The notes under the pieces were generated by a model, which had not been told where the DNA came from, searched no databases, and worked only from the letters and a program-made list of their open reading frames with translations. From Echinarachnius parma (taxonomy: Eukaryota; Echinodermata; Echinoidea; Clypeasteroida; Echinarachniidae), in NCBI GenBank assembly GCA_037951105.1, contig JBAMJV010003787.1, positions 62,001-126,000 of the forward strand: a DNA stretch of 64,000 bases, in the 5' to 3' direction. Below, in pieces: positions 52,093 to 64,000 of the stretch (position 1 is the first letter of the stretch; each line of letters begins with the position of its first letter). The position numbers were made by a program, and so were the translations under genes.

Positions 52093-53157
52093 ATAATAAT
52101 GATATCATTATATCTAAAAAATATCTGAAAATTGATCTAAGCTAGTGCAGTTTCATGAATATGGACCCTGAATTATAAGTCTCCTTGTAGAGCTAGATGG
52201 GTTATCATTAATTTCTTACTTAGCCATGTGGATAATTCTTGATCACCACCTAGAGCTAGCTGGGTTTTCATTGATTTCTTTACTTAGCCATGTAATCCAA
52301 AATGGATTTAGTATGCACCTAAACTAGCGGGATTCCGTGAGTACATGTGCACATTTCCATTATAGAAAAGGTGGACCAGTGCGTCAGCAAATTAATCTTG
52401 TCAAAGTTTGGGTTTTGTGGGTCATTTTCTTTTTAGGTCATTCATTGTTTTGAGTTTGTAAGGCGAGGATGTGTTTGTGTATTTAATGTCTGAAGAAGTT
52501 TGTTTCCATCGATTTGAATGAATCCCTGGTGATCAGGTCCATTATCTGATGGTTTTACTAGATAACTAGTTAAAGGTATATGGTAACATCGCTGTCATCT
52601 GTATATTTCATACTTAAATAATGTACTTTAGTATTAAAGAGGAAACCAATCAGGCATAAAAGAACCACGAGATGTGCAAGTGGGTTCGTTCGATTCAGAT
52701 AAAGAACCTATATATTGGTCCTTTCCATGATCAAAATGTTCGTTTCTTAGATTATTTCTGTTTAGATCACCAGTTGTTTTGATTTTGTAGGGCAATGTTT
52801 GTGCATTTGATGTTTTGACGCCAATTAGAGTTTTAATCCTGTTTGATCACTCGCTTCCTAACTAGGTCAGAGTCTGAATAAGTTCGTTTACATCCACTCG
52901 AATGAATCCCTGATGATATTGGTCCATTATCTGAAAATGTAACTGGATAAGTATTAATAGTTTGACAATTCAGATAAAATTAACTGACTATGTATAGTTC
53001 CAGGGACAAAATGCACGTGTCGTGGCCATATATGCATTAAACACATCTAATTATCCAATCGGATTGGGAAGTACGTATTACAAGATATCTGCCGAAAACA
53101 AAACAAATGTCGGTATGGTTTAATAGCCTCCCATTCAGAACCACCAACTGACCAATA
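52093..53157. other. Intron DNA upstream of cholinesterase exon a
   Basis: Repeated TAGAGCTAG...GGGTT and GATTTCTTACTTAGCCATGT pieces at 52190 and 52250; otherwise AT-rich with no exon recognised. Confidence 0.35.
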
Positions 53158-53245
53158 GGGCCACGTGGCTCAATGGTTAGAGCACCCGTCTAGCATTCGG
53201 ATGTATATAGATGTATCGGGATCGATTCGCGGCGAAGGCCGATTT
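53158..53245 (+). mobile_element. tRNA-derived SINE head
   Basis: GTGGCTCAATGGTTAGAGCA (A box) and CGGGATCGATTCGCGG (B box). Acceptor stem does not close, so not a functional tRNA. Confidence 0.55.
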
Positions 53246-53360
53246 TCTTTGCTAATGTTTCATTCATTTCATACACTGTCCTGGTGAGGTTCATATCATG
53301 CTTGTCAAGCATAATATGAACCTGACTAGATTCACTTTATGTATAGAAGGCAATTTCGAA

Positions 53361-53673
53361 ATAATAATATATAGTATATTCGATCTATATAGCGCCTAAT
53401 ATGATTGATAATTATAGCGCTTTACAATGATATTATTACCCCGATCATAGGATACAATGCAAACCAGCACACATTGTGTGCACCATCTCCACTCCCTGGG
53501 GAGCATTCCTTCCAAGCGACTCATGGGCATTGAAAAGATCGTTCACATAGAGGCTTTCACATCCTACCCGGTTCCCATTTATATACCTGGGTAGAGAGTA
53601 GCAATGTGGATTAATTGTCTTGGTGAAGGACAAATGCGATGGGCATTCTACGGGTTCGAACTCGGGATCTCCC
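53361..53673 (-). mobile_element. tRNA-derived SINE, 5'-truncated copy
   Basis: Same body as 14478-14844 (GGAGCATTCCTTCCAAGCG, TACCTGGGTAGAGAGTAGCA on plus strand); ends at GGGATCTCCC just before TTAA, where the duplicated unit begins. Confidence 0.75.
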
Positions 53674-53841
53674 TTTAAACATATGATAATTTGACTTTCA
53701 ATAATAAATGTATTATCTTTTAAAGATAATACATGTATTATTTAAATTAAATCGACATTATTATTGGAGACGTTCATGTCACTCTCTCAGTCTTCTTCGT
53801 CTATGCACGCAGTACTGAAATGAAACCGCATGGCGGTATAT

Positions 53842-54113
53842 CAGGGGCGGATCTAGCTTTTTGCTAAGGGGGGGGGGGTTGACCCAATGACGATGCGGAG
53901 CGAAGTCCGAGCCGCGTAGCGGCGAGTGGGGGGAGAGTCCGAGAGGGGGGTGTCCCCCCTCTCGGCGATTTTGTTTGCTATTTTGAACCCCCGTAAGTGA
54001 TTTTTTTCCCACTTTTTTTTCACTTTTTTCACTGATACATTTTCACTTGGCAGCCCAAGGGGGGGGGGGGGGGGGGGGTTAAACCCCCTAAACCACCCCT
54101 GGATCCGCCACTG
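53842..54113. mobile_element. hAT-like insertion unique to left unit
   Basis: CAGGGGCGGATCTAG ... GGATCCGCCACTG; the right unit shows the empty site GGCGGTATATATTTCC (about 59238). G-run 54059-54078. Confidence 0.85.
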
Positions 54114-54579
54114 TATATACTTCCGGCCATGAACTCATTTTCAATGCACATAATTATTTTGATATGATCACAATATTCCCCTAACTTTGCATTACTAGCC
54201 AATTGGGTATAATTATCACGTATACATCTGGCTACTGATATATTTCACCGCCAACCTTGAACAGTTTTTCAATTTGTCCCCCAGGTAATTTTACGGAATA
54301 CATTGAAGTTATTGAAGTTATATTAACGTCAGACACCCAATCACATATTCCAATAATATTTACCGCTTCCAGAAAATGCTCCCTTCTTTTCAATATTTTA
54401 TTAATTAATTTGAAACCCTTCACCAGCAGTATGGACATTTATATAGATTTACGGGCGCGTATTTGTCCTTGGTGCTAAATTCTATGTTTTGAGGTTACTA
54501 ATACTAATAGTCTCAACATTTAGATTTTTTTTAAGTTGGATTTTTTTTCTCATTTTAGTTAATTGGTTTGAAGTCCTTG

Positions 54580-55090
54580 TTAAAAGGTACACTTGAGAAT
54601 TGGTACTTCCCGAAATTTTGTTTAAAAGGGTTTTGGTTGGTTTTAATTCCATTTGAACGTTCATTAAATTAAACATGTGCAATGAGAATCATTCCCTTTC
54701 GAATGCTTTCATAGTCGTAACATTTGATTTCAAAATATTTTATTTATATATCGTCTAGCCAGGCGATATCTTGACTCTTAAACAAATTCAAAAATTTTTG
54801 TTTAGAGGTTTGTAAATAGTTATTGATGATATCTCTATTTAATAATTTTGTTTACAAAACATCACATGCACAATTTTGTATGAAAAATGGTTGTAACCAA
54901 TGAGTTTTTAGAGAACGCCCTCTTGAGTTTTAAAGGCTTTAACAAAAAATTATAACAGGCTTTTTACTTAGTCGTTTGTAATTGTGTATACCTTTCGAGC
55001 ATGGTGGAGTAATAACTATTAGTTTGTAATGTAATGGTGCAGGTTTGGTTACTAAAATTCAGTTTGACCAAAACTTAACTATCCATTTAA
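54580..55090. mobile_element. TTAA MITE, family B (reverse), left unit
   Basis: TTAA AAGGTACACTTGAG ... ACTTAACTATCCATTTAA. Present in both units, so older than the duplication. Confidence 0.7.
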
Positions 55091-55365
55091 CATTAATACT
55101 ATAATATAGTATATAGTGCATTTGTGTGTATCGTATTATTTAAATGCATGCCAACTAATGTCTATAATATACATAAAGCGAATGGCAGTTCGGACAATCT
55201 ATCCCTCGGACAGTCTGTACGCTCACACCGGAAATAATAACACAGCTTGAATTCTATGCTGAGCGCGGTGATTTGCCTCATCCAGTGCAGTCTAATTCAA
55301 TCAACAGCTAATCAGCAACAATTAGAAAGAAATATCTTATTTTTCTAAAACCATGAAAACTGGTT

Positions 55366-55726
55366 TCCTTTCATCATCAAGTCAATCTCTTGAGAGCTGC
55401 TTATAAGCATTAGGACAATGAGCCCTTTTAAATTAAATTCTTAACAGTATAACAGTGAAACAGGTCACCAGAAATACAGTGTCCAGGATGATCCAAGACG
55501 CAATTTGGATGATGGCAGACTTTACTATAACTTAATTTCAAAGGGCCCATTGTCCTGATGATTATAAGCAGCTCTCAAAGGATTGACTTGATACTGAAAG
55601 GAAACAATTAGAATATCTCTGGGGACCATAGTTACGAGACAATAAGTCTGCTGGTGCAAAGTGTTACCGGTAGTCTTTGTCTTTTAGGCCAGGCACAAGT
55701 TGAGCCACAAGTTGAGAATTCGGGCC
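55366..55726. mobile_element. One-armed remnant of foldback
   Basis: Keeps the right arm (AGGCCAGGCACAAGTTGAGC ... GAATTCGGGCC) but lacks the left arm present in the right unit at 61913-62035. Confidence 0.7.
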
Positions 55727-56717
55727 AACGAGTTCATTGATTTGAAGCCCCCTTTTTTCAAACTAGCAGAAGGACAATAAATAAGAAAGAAAAAAAAAAC
55801 ACATTGAACATAATTTTTTTTTCTCTTCCCAGTACTTAATTAATTAATTTGAAGCTGTGGTGAAAATAGAATTAAACAAAATATGGACGATTCGGCCTCG
55901 GTAACCGATAAATATTTTTGATGTCAGAAAATAAAAAAATACATAATATCCGTTTTGCGGTATCTAATTTATTAATTTGAAGTACTTATAGATGATAGAA
56001 AAAGAATGAACAGACGTATATTTTGTCCTCGGTCCTACACTCGGTAGTTTTATACCAACAAACTCATTTCGAAGGAAACAAAATTGTCTTGTAAAAAATA
56101 AATCGATCATTTTGAAGCCCTTGTGAAAAATATATAACAGTTTGTTGACATTTGCAAAACGTGTTGCGTTCAATTTGTTTAAAGTTACATTCTTCACAAA
56201 CTTAGAGAAGCTCTAAGCGAGAGCCCTTTCACACACGAGCCAAATCGTGATTGCAATCATGATTGTAATCATGTTTACAATCACGGTGATTCTGTTGCCT
56301 TGCTTTCACACGAGGAAAAAGACTTCATGCAGACTGTGATTACAATCGCGATTCTGGAGACGTGTTTATGTGTACCTGTCAATCAAACAAGGAGAGCACT
56401 TGCTCTGCACTGCATGCACTGCACTCGATCGAAGCGAAGAGCGCCCGGTTTAGCGGCGGAAGTGCATGTAAGGTCACGTAAACTCCGCCTCCCAAATCGT
56501 GTTTTGGAGGTCAAGCCGTTCACGCTAGAGATTCGCACTGTGATTTCAGTGAATGATGATTAGAAAACACCTCCGGACCACGATTCGATTTTCGCGATTC
56601 GTGATTCTAGTAACTTTGATGACATGTGCAAAAAGTGATGAATGGTTGATACGCAATGTGTATTGTTGTGTTATGATATGTCCACTGAATAACGTGTGAC
56701 AATTTCACGTAAAATGG

Positions 56718-56945
56718 ATGTTGTACATGGCCCAGTGGAAAACGGCCATATTCGGGCAAAAATCAACCCAAATTCGAGCACTGCATGCACACCTTGTCAT
56801 ATTCGGGCAAAACCATGTAATATTTGGCCAAATCCATGTCATATTCGGGCAAAATAATGTCATATTTGGACAAATTACTCATGTCATATTCGGGCAAAGT
56901 CATGTCATTTTAGGCCAATATAACGTTATTTTCGGGCATCATATA
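56718..56945. repeat. TTCGGGCAAA minisatellite, left unit
   Basis: About eight units of CATGTCATATTCGGGCAAAA type, 22-24 bp. Reads as VIFGQN/VIFGQI repeats in one frame; no evidence of coding. Confidence 0.7.
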
Positions 56946-57911
56946 TACATGTTAGAGGCGAGGACCCTTTTTTGTTTGTTCGCTTGTCAGGTGAAAGGGC
57001 GGGAAGGATAAGTATTTGGGCAAAAGGCCTCAGCCCCCCCCCCCCCTGAGAAAAACATCCCCTACGCCCATAAGCCAACCGGACAGAGTTTTGCGCTGAC
57101 GTTGTTGGCGCAGATAGAGAACTTTTATTATTTTGCTTTGCTCGATGTTTGTCTGAATTGCTTGTTTGAATTCGTCCTTGTCTTGGATGTTTCATAATTC
57201 TGTTTTTTTGTAGGCTTCTATGGACCCTTTTAGGGCAAATTTAATCATCGTGAATACCTATTTAATGTCTTCAACTGTCTCAGAGCTTCATTGTATCATT
57301 GCTTCTGTCTATTTCAGGAATAAAATACCATTCCAAAATACTTGAATTAATACTTCATTAATCAATTCAGGCTTCGGAAACCTTTCATACAGGAAGGTTT
57401 TATTTTGTTTTTCCGAAAATATATCAAAAACATCACGAATCTTGCTAATAATTGATAATTTTGCGGGTTTTTCCCTCAGATATTCTTTATCGATGACGAC
57501 AGTTAAGAAATAGAACATGGCCAACGGAACATATTTTTTAATTCCAAAAGTTTACGGAACTGGATAGATATTAGTCATGAAAATACAGTCTAATAAGATG
57601 AATCACGCATGCTCGTGACTACGAATTGTAATTGTCAGATTGTATAGGTTTAATTTAAAGAATAACTCTTGCGGGTATAATTTGTATGTTTTGGATGCTC
57701 AAAGAATCATCTTTTCTTTTTTTGTATTTAATGCAGGTTTGAAGGGGATCACCAGGCAAAGAATAACACATACTTATATGTTTTGGTACCGTTGTGTGAT
57801 ATCAAATAGATGCCCAACATTTTGCAAAGGGTTGTGTAACTCATAAACAATGCAATTAATTATTACCACTTACGGAACCATTACTATTTCATGGTTCCGT
57901 ACGCGGCAAAC

Positions 57912-58013
57912 ATTTGCGAGTGCGCCAATTCTATTCACGCGTACGTTTGGAGACAATAGAATCATGGACGATGCGTTCGTAATAGACAAAAGGTAGTCTT
58001 CGTATGCAGACCC
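57912..58013 (-). pseudogene. Decayed cholinesterase exon (strand-beta region before exon a)
   Basis: After a TTCAG acceptor the frame reads GSAYEDYLLSITNASSMILL then SPNVRVNRIGALAN, which resembles the family stretch G-SA..YD..L....V.V..NYRVN..GFL that should directly precede exon a (DDAATGNFG). As read, the only GT at the right place (AAT then GTTTGC) gives phase 0, whereas exon a needs phase 1; one missing G would fix it. Tyr of NYR is Val and Phe of GFL is Ala. So this is either a broken copy or a chance match. It sits in a tandemly duplicated unit whose next copy would lie just past the window end. Confidence 0.35.
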
Positions 58014-58129
58014 CTGAACACATGTTGTAGTATGATGATGCCTTTTTCCAATCATACATTTATTCTGAAAACCTGTTTTTCTGAACTTTTTGGTGGAATG
58101 GACTTCTCAAAATGTTACCTTAAAAAAAA

Positions 58130-58507
58130 AAAAAAATAATAATATTGGTTTCAACCATTTAAAATAAAATATTGTGCATGTGGTGTTTTGTTGAAATAGT
58201 AATTAGATAGAGAGATAATCAACACCTATTTAAAAACCTCTTTCCTAAATTTTTGAAAAGAGGAAGCATTCAAAAAAAAAAATAACGGCTGGTTCAAAAT
58301 TATCGAATAATTGTGGGGCCCCCAATTATTACAAATGGTTAGGTTTATGGATATTTCAGCCATTTCTGAACCGATTTTGATCAAATAAAGTTTATTATGT
58401 CATTAATATTGTATGCTCTTTCAAATTTGACACTCAATTTTTCATTATCTCACAAAAAAATTATGTTGTGTAGCGCCCTCTATACCAAAACTCAACTATC
58501 CCTTTAA
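58130..58507. mobile_element. TTAA MITE, family B, truncated
   Basis: 3' two thirds of the family, ending AACTCAACTATCCCTTTAA. Confidence 0.7.
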
Positions 58508-59065
58508 AGGGATAGTTGAGTTTTGGTAGAGAGGGCGCTAGACTACTTTTTGTTGTGAGGTAATGAAAAACTGAGTGTAAAATTTGAAAGAGCATAATAT
58601 CTAAATAATAAAATCATCTTTGTTTGATCAAAATCGGTTCAGAGACGGCTGAAATATCCATAAATATAACAATTTGTAATAAACCTGGGGCCCCAGGTTT
58701 ATTAGAGAATTTTGAACCAGCCGTTAAAAATAATTTTAAAAATGCTTCCTCTTTTCAAAAAGTTACAAAATAGGTATTTAAATAGTTGTTGATTATTTCT
58801 CTATCTAATCACTATTTCAACAAAGTATCACATGCACAATATTTTATTCAAAATGGTTGAAACCGATGAGTGTTTGAGAGCGCCCTCTTACGTTTTAACG
58901 GCTCTTTTTGAATAATAACATGATCTTTAAGTACGTCATTTGTAATTTTGTGTTCCTTTCTAGTTATAACTATTAGTTTGTAATGTAATGATGCAGGTTT
59001 TGGTTACCAAAATTCAGTTTCACCAAAACTGTACTCTCCTTACCAGAACTCAACTATCCCTTTAA
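58504..59065. mobile_element. TTAA MITE, family B (reverse), end-to-end with previous
   Basis: Shares the TTAA of the previous copy: the junction CTATCCCTTTAAAGGGATAG is a perfect palindrome. Complete, 562 bp. Confidence 0.85.
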
Positions 59066-59478
59066 ACATATGATAATTTGACTTTCAATAATAAATGTAT
59101 TATCTTTTAAAGATAATACATGTATTATTTAAATTAAATCGACATTATTATTGGAGACGTTCATGTCACTCTCTCAATCTTCTTCGTCTATGCAATCGAC
59201 TTCAACAACGCACGCAGTACTGAAATGAAACCGCATGGCGGTATATATTTCCGGCCATGAACTCATTTTCAATGCACATAATTATTTTGATATGATCACA
59301 ATATTCCCCTAACTTTGCGTTACTAGCCAATTGGGCATAATTATCACGTATACATCTGGCTACTGATATATTTCACCGCCAACCTTGAACAGTTTTTCAA
59401 TTTGTCCCCCAGGTAATTTTACCGAATACATTGAAGTTATTGAAGTTATATTAACGTCAGACACCCAATCACATATTC

Positions 59479-60897
59479 CAGGGGCGTAGACAACGGGGGG
59501 TATGAGGGGGATGCATCCCCCCCACCTCACAAGGTGGGGGGGATGACATGTACAATCATCCCCCCAGGTTTTAGGGAAGGATATATTTTTTTCTGTGTGT
59601 ATCTGTATACGAGTGGGAAAGAAAACATTAGTTGTATGAGCTAAGACTTGTTAATTCTAACGTTAACCAAGTAATTTATATATCCATTTTCAATTTTCGC
59701 TGCGCGCTTCGCGCGCGAACAGATTATCTCAGTTTGTTGTGTAACTTGCGTATGGTCTGGGGTGAGTATTTTGTTCTGTATACCGGGCCACGTAGTTCCA
59801 GTGTAGGCTGGCATTGCTCTGGCTGCTTGTGTGACGTGCAACAAATTGCACCGTTTCAAGTATATTATATAAATGCAAAATCTTCTCCGTGGGAGGGGGA
59901 TACCCCTTCCCAAACCCTCCCTATTTGGCTCTGCCCCAGCCCTCTGTTGCTTTGCCCCTCGGGACTCATTCTTGGCAATAGGCTAAGTTGTTATATCATA
60001 CATAATGTGGCATATGGTGATGTTGGGACTGTGTATGACGCTAAATATAAATACAATATTTGTGTTTGTGTTGGGATGCATATTCATTAGTTTGTCAATT
60101 ATTTGTTTTCTTCGTGAAAATATATTTAAAATTTCTGGTCGATCAAATCATAACACGCTTTCCCAGATACAGTCAATGTTAAGCCCGAATTTCCTATCTA
60201 GATAAGCACCCTGATTGCACAATTTCAAGTCCAAAAATGCAAAAGCTCCCTACCGTGGGAGGGGGACACCCCCTCCCACACCCTCCCCCCGCTCAGTAAT
60301 TTCGCTCCCTGTGTTGGGGTGCATATTTATTAGTGTGTCAATTATTTGTTTTCTTCGTGAAAATATATTTAAAATTTCTGGTCGATCAACTCATAACACG
60401 CTTTCCCAGATACAGTCAATTTTAAGCCCGAATTTCCTATCTAGGTAAGCACCAGATTGCACAATTTCAAGTCCAAAAATGCAAAAGCTCCCTACCGTGG
60501 GAGGGGGGACACCCCCCTCCCACACCCTCCCCCCGCTCAGTCACTTCGCTCCCTCGGGCTTGGTCGCTTCGCTCCTTGCAATGTCTCACTCTCACATCTG
60601 GCTCAAAGTTGGCAGCACCGTGAGTGTGGTTGGGCATGAGCCCCTACACGACAAAATCGTGAGCCCCCATAGGTTTTGCCCCCTCCCCCGCAATCCAAAA
60701 CTGCTTCCGGCCCGCCTGTCCACGACCATCTTAACATCCAACCCCCCTCCCCCACTGAGCCACTGAGAGGACTTTCAAGCAATTGTCTTGGTCTCGAAAT
60801 ATTTCGCGGCAGGTGGTCTCGGCCGCGAACAAATTGGTTTTGGTCCGGTGATCGGCAAATCATCCCCCCCAGGTGTAAGAACCTGTCTACGCCACTG
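59479..60897. mobile_element. 1.4-kb hAT-like insertion unique to right unit
   Basis: CAGGGGCGTAGAC ... GTCTACGCCACTG, exact 8-bp duplication ACATATTC, empty site in the left unit (about 54342). Contains a 250-bp internal tandem repeat (60062-60310, 60312-60555). The 152-codon ORF at 59632 resembles nothing I know. Confidence 0.9.
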
Positions 60898-61135
60898 ACA
60901 TATTCCAATAATATTAACCGCTTCCAGAAAATGCTCCCTTCTTTTCAATATTTGATTAATTAATTTGAAACCCTTCACCAGCAGTATGAATATTTATATA
61001 GATTCACGGGCGCGTATTTGTTCTTGGTGCTAAATTCTATATTTTAAGGTTACTAATACTAATAGTCTCAACATTTAGATTTTTTTTAAGTTGGATATTT
61101 TTTTCTCATTTTAGTTAATTGGTTTGAAGTCCTTG

Positions 61136-61635
61136 TTAAAAGGTACACTTGAGAATTGGTACTTCCCGAAATTTTGTTTAAAAGGGTTTTGGTTGGTTTT
61201 AATTCCTTTTGAAAGTTCATTAAATTAAACATGTGCAATGAGAATCATTCCCTTTCGAATGCTTTCATAGTCGTAACATTTGATTTCAAAATATTTTATT
61301 TATATATCGTCTAGCCAGGCGATATCTTGACTCTTAAACAAATTCAAAAGAGGTTTGTAAATAGTTATTGATGATATCTCTATTTAATAATTTTGTTTAC
61401 AAAACATCACATGCACAATTTTGTATGAAAAATGGTTGTAACCAATGAGTTTTTAGAGAGCGCCCTCTTGAGTTTTAAAGGCTCTTTATTAAAATGATAA
61501 CAGGCTTTTTACTTAGTAGTTTGTAATTGTGTATACCTTTCGAGCATGGTGGAGTAATAACTATTAGTTTGTAATGTAATGGTGCAGGTTTGGTTACTAA
61601 AATTCAGTTTGACCAAAACTTAACTATCCCTTTAA
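61136..61635. mobile_element. TTAA MITE, family B (reverse), right unit
   Basis: Counterpart of 54580-55090, with small deletions. Confidence 0.7.
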
Positions 61636-61912
61636 CATTAATAATATAATATAATATATAGTGCGTATGTGTGTATCATATTATTTAAATGCATGCCAAC
61701 TAATGTCTATATACATAAAGCGAATGGCAGCTCGGACACTCTATCCCTCGGACAGTCTGTACGCTCACACCGGAAATAATAACACAGCTTGAATTCTATG
61801 CTGAGCGCGGTGATTTGCCTCATCCAGTGCAGTCTAATTCAATCAACAGCTAACTAAATCAGCAACAATTAGAAAGAAATATCTTATTTTTCTAAAACCA
61901 TGAAAACTGAAT

Positions 61913-62401
61913 GGCCCGAATTCTCAACTTGTGGCTCAACTTGTGCCTGGCCTAAACGACAAAGACCCATATACCGGTAACACTTTGTACCAGCAGACTT
62001 ATTGTATCGTAACTATGGTCCCCGGAGATATATAATGGTTTCCTTTCATTATCAAGTCAATCCCTTGAGAGCTGCTTATAAGCATTAGGACAATGGGCCC
62101 TTTTAAATTAAATTCTTAACAGTATAACAGTGAAACAGGTCGCCAGAAAAACAGTGTCCAGGATGATCCAAGACGCAATTTGGATGATGACAGACTTTAC
62201 TATAACTTAATTTCAAAGGGCCCATTGTCCTGATGATTATAAGCAGCTCTCAAAGGAATGACTTGATACTGAAAGGAAACAATTAGAATATCTCTGGGGA
62301 CCATAGTTACGAGACAATAAGTCTGCTGGTGCAAAGTGTTACCGGTAGTCTTTGTCTTTTAGGCCAGGCACAAGTTGAGCCACAAGTTGAGAATTCGGGC
62401 C
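61913..62401. mobile_element. Complete foldback in right unit
   Basis: Arms GGCCCGAATTCTCAACTTGT ... and inverse, about 120 bp each, plus a second inverted pair (AAGCAGCTCTCAA, GGGCCC) inside. Confidence 0.8.
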
Positions 62402-63390
62402 AACGAGTTCATTGATTTGAAGCCCCCCTTTTTCAAACTAGCAGAAGGACAATAAATAAGAAAGAAAAAAAACACATTGAACATAATTTTTTTTTCTCTT
62501 CCCAGTACTTAATTAATTAATTTGAAGCTGTGGTGAAAATAGAATTAAACAAAATATGGACGATTCGGCCTCGGTAACCGATAAATATTTTTGATGTCAG
62601 AAAATAAAAAAATACATAATATCCGTTTTGCGGTATCTAATTTATTAATTTGAAATACTTATAGATGATAGAAAAAGAATGAACAGACGTATATTTTGTC
62701 CTCGGTCCTACACTCGGTAGTTTTATACCAACAAACTCATTTCGAAGGAAAAAAATTTGTCTTGTAAAAAATAAATCGATCATTTTGAAGCCCTTGTGAA
62801 AAATATGTAACAGTTTGTTGACATTTGCAAAACGTGTTGCGTTCAATTTGTTTAAAGTTACATTCTTCACAAACTTAGAGAAGCTCTAAGCGAGAGCCCT
62901 TTCACACACGAGCCAAATCGTGATTGCAATCATGATTGTAATCATGTTTACAATCACGGTGATTCTGTTGCCTTGCTTTCACACGAGGAAAAAGACTTCA
63001 TGCAGACTGTGATTACAATCGCGATTCTGGAGACGTGTTTCTGTGTACCTGTCAATCAAACAAGGAGAGCACTTGTTCTACACTGCATGCACTGCACTCG
63101 ATGGAAGCGAAGAGCGCCCGGTTTATCGGCGGAAGTGCATGTAAGGTCACGTAAACTCCGCCTCCCAAATCGTGTTTTGGAGGTCAAGCCGTTCACACTA
63201 GAGAATCGCACTGTGATTTCAGTGAATGATGATTAGAAAACACCTCCGGGCCACGATTCGATTTTCGCGATTCGTGATTCTAGTAACTTTGATGACATGT
63301 GCAAAAAGTGATGAATGGTTGATACGCAATGTGTATTGTTGTGTTATGATATGTCCACTGAATAATGTGTGACAATTTCACGTAAAATGG

Positions 63391-63618
63391 ATGTTATACA
63401 TGGCCCAGTGGAAAACGGCCATATTCGGGCAAAAATCAACCCAAATTCGAGCACTGCATGCACACCTTGTCATATTCGGGCAAAACCATGTAATATTTGG
63501 CCAAATCCATGTCATATTCGGGCAAAATAATGTCATATTTGGACAAATTACTCATGTCATATTCGGGCAAAGTCATGTCATTTTAGGCCAATATAACGTT
63601 ATTTTCGGGCATCATATA
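63391..63618. repeat. TTCGGGCAAA minisatellite, right unit
   Basis: Same repeat count and order as 56718-56945, i.e. not yet diverged in copy number. Confidence 0.7.
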
Positions 63619-64000
63619 TACATGTTAGAGGCGAGGACCCTTTTTTGTTTGTTCGCTTGTCAGGTGAAAGGGCGGGAAGGATAAGTATTTGGGCAAAAGG
63701 CCTCAGCCCCCCCCCCCCCCCTGAGAAAAACATCCCCTACGCCCATAAGCCAACCGGACAGAGTTTTGCGCTGACGTTGTTGGCGCAGATAGAGAACTTT
63801 TATTATTTTGCTTTGCTCGATGTTTGTCTGAATTGGTTGTTTGAATTCGTCCTTGTCTTGGATGTTTCATAATTCTGTTTTTTTGTAGGCTTCTATGGAC
63901 CCTTTTAGGGCAAATTTAATCATCGTGAATACCTATTTAATGTCTTCAACTGTCTCAGAGCTTCATTGTATAATTGCTTCTGTATATTTCAGGAATAAAA

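Larger units (their letters stand above)
53675..59061. repeat. Tandem segmental duplication, left unit
   Basis: Begins TTAAACATATGATAATTTG, the same string that begins the next unit at 59062. Shared order: foldback TATTATCTTTTAAAGATAA, MITE B, GAATTCTATGCTGAGCGC block, foldback, TTCGGGCAAA minisatellite. Holds the decayed esterase exon at 57912-58013. Confidence 0.85.
59062..64000. repeat. Tandem segmental duplication, right unit (continues past window)
   Basis: Collinear with 53675-57329 apart from insertions and a deletion; the last bases (AGGAATAAAA) match 57316-57325, so the repeat runs on beyond 64000. Confidence 0.88.

Noticed and set aside
53158-53245. Possible tRNA gene
   Set aside because: A and B boxes present but acceptor and anticodon stems do not pair; SINE head.
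56718-57011. ORF with VIFGQ repeats (also 63391-63684)
   Set aside because: Follows a 22-24-bp minisatellite; identical in both units because the duplication is recent, no start context or homologue.
59632-60090. 152-codon ORF within the 1.4-kb hAT insertion as transposase
   Set aside because: No hAT transposase motif seen; sequence reads through the GC palindrome module common to non-coding elements.

Overview
This 64-kb window is AT-rich, intron-rich eukaryotic DNA from a metazoan, most likely a marine invertebrate deuterostome (an echinoderm is my best guess, from gene structure and transposon style, not proven). About 5% is coding. Two genes were reconstructed, both on the minus strand and both split into small exons with GT-AG introns. 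Almost everything else is non-autonomous DNA transposons (several families with TTAA target sites, several hAT-like families with 8-bp target duplications, many foldback elements), tRNA-derived SINEs, one LINE fragment and tandem repeats.

Layout. 1-5980: AT-rich, probably the long 3' UTR or downstream flank of ATF6, with several foldback MITEs and opposed polyadenylation signals near 494-538. 5981-33722: a complete ATF6 gene in 14 coding exons (711 residues), the ER-membrane bZIP stress sensor; the transcript runs from right to left. 33723-46678: intergenic, filled with a tandem pair of about 950-bp units, minisatellites, two hAT copies in opposite orientation and TTAA MITEs. 46679-51907: six 3' exons of a cholinesterase-type carboxylesterase, including all three catalytic-triad residues and a C-terminal tail matching the tryptophan-rich tetramerization peptide of T-type cholinesterases; its 5' exons lie further right, probably outside the window. 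53675-64000: a tandem segmental duplication with a period of about 5.4 kb (before later insertions), each copy carrying different later transposon insertions, and holding one decayed cholinesterase exon.

The most unusual signal is that at least seven of the 20 exons (ATF6 exons 3, 6, 8, 10 and 12; cholinesterase exons b and c) are accompanied by local tandem copies of a segment that spans one splice junction. Copies on the upstream side carry the acceptor and the exon start; copies on the downstream side carry the exon end and the donor. One array (beside ATF6 exon 8) shows its origin: the unit joins an internal MITE sequence to the exon at a shared 9-base string. The two genes are not expected to act together: ATF6 works in the unfolded-protein response, the esterase is a secreted or surface enzyme.
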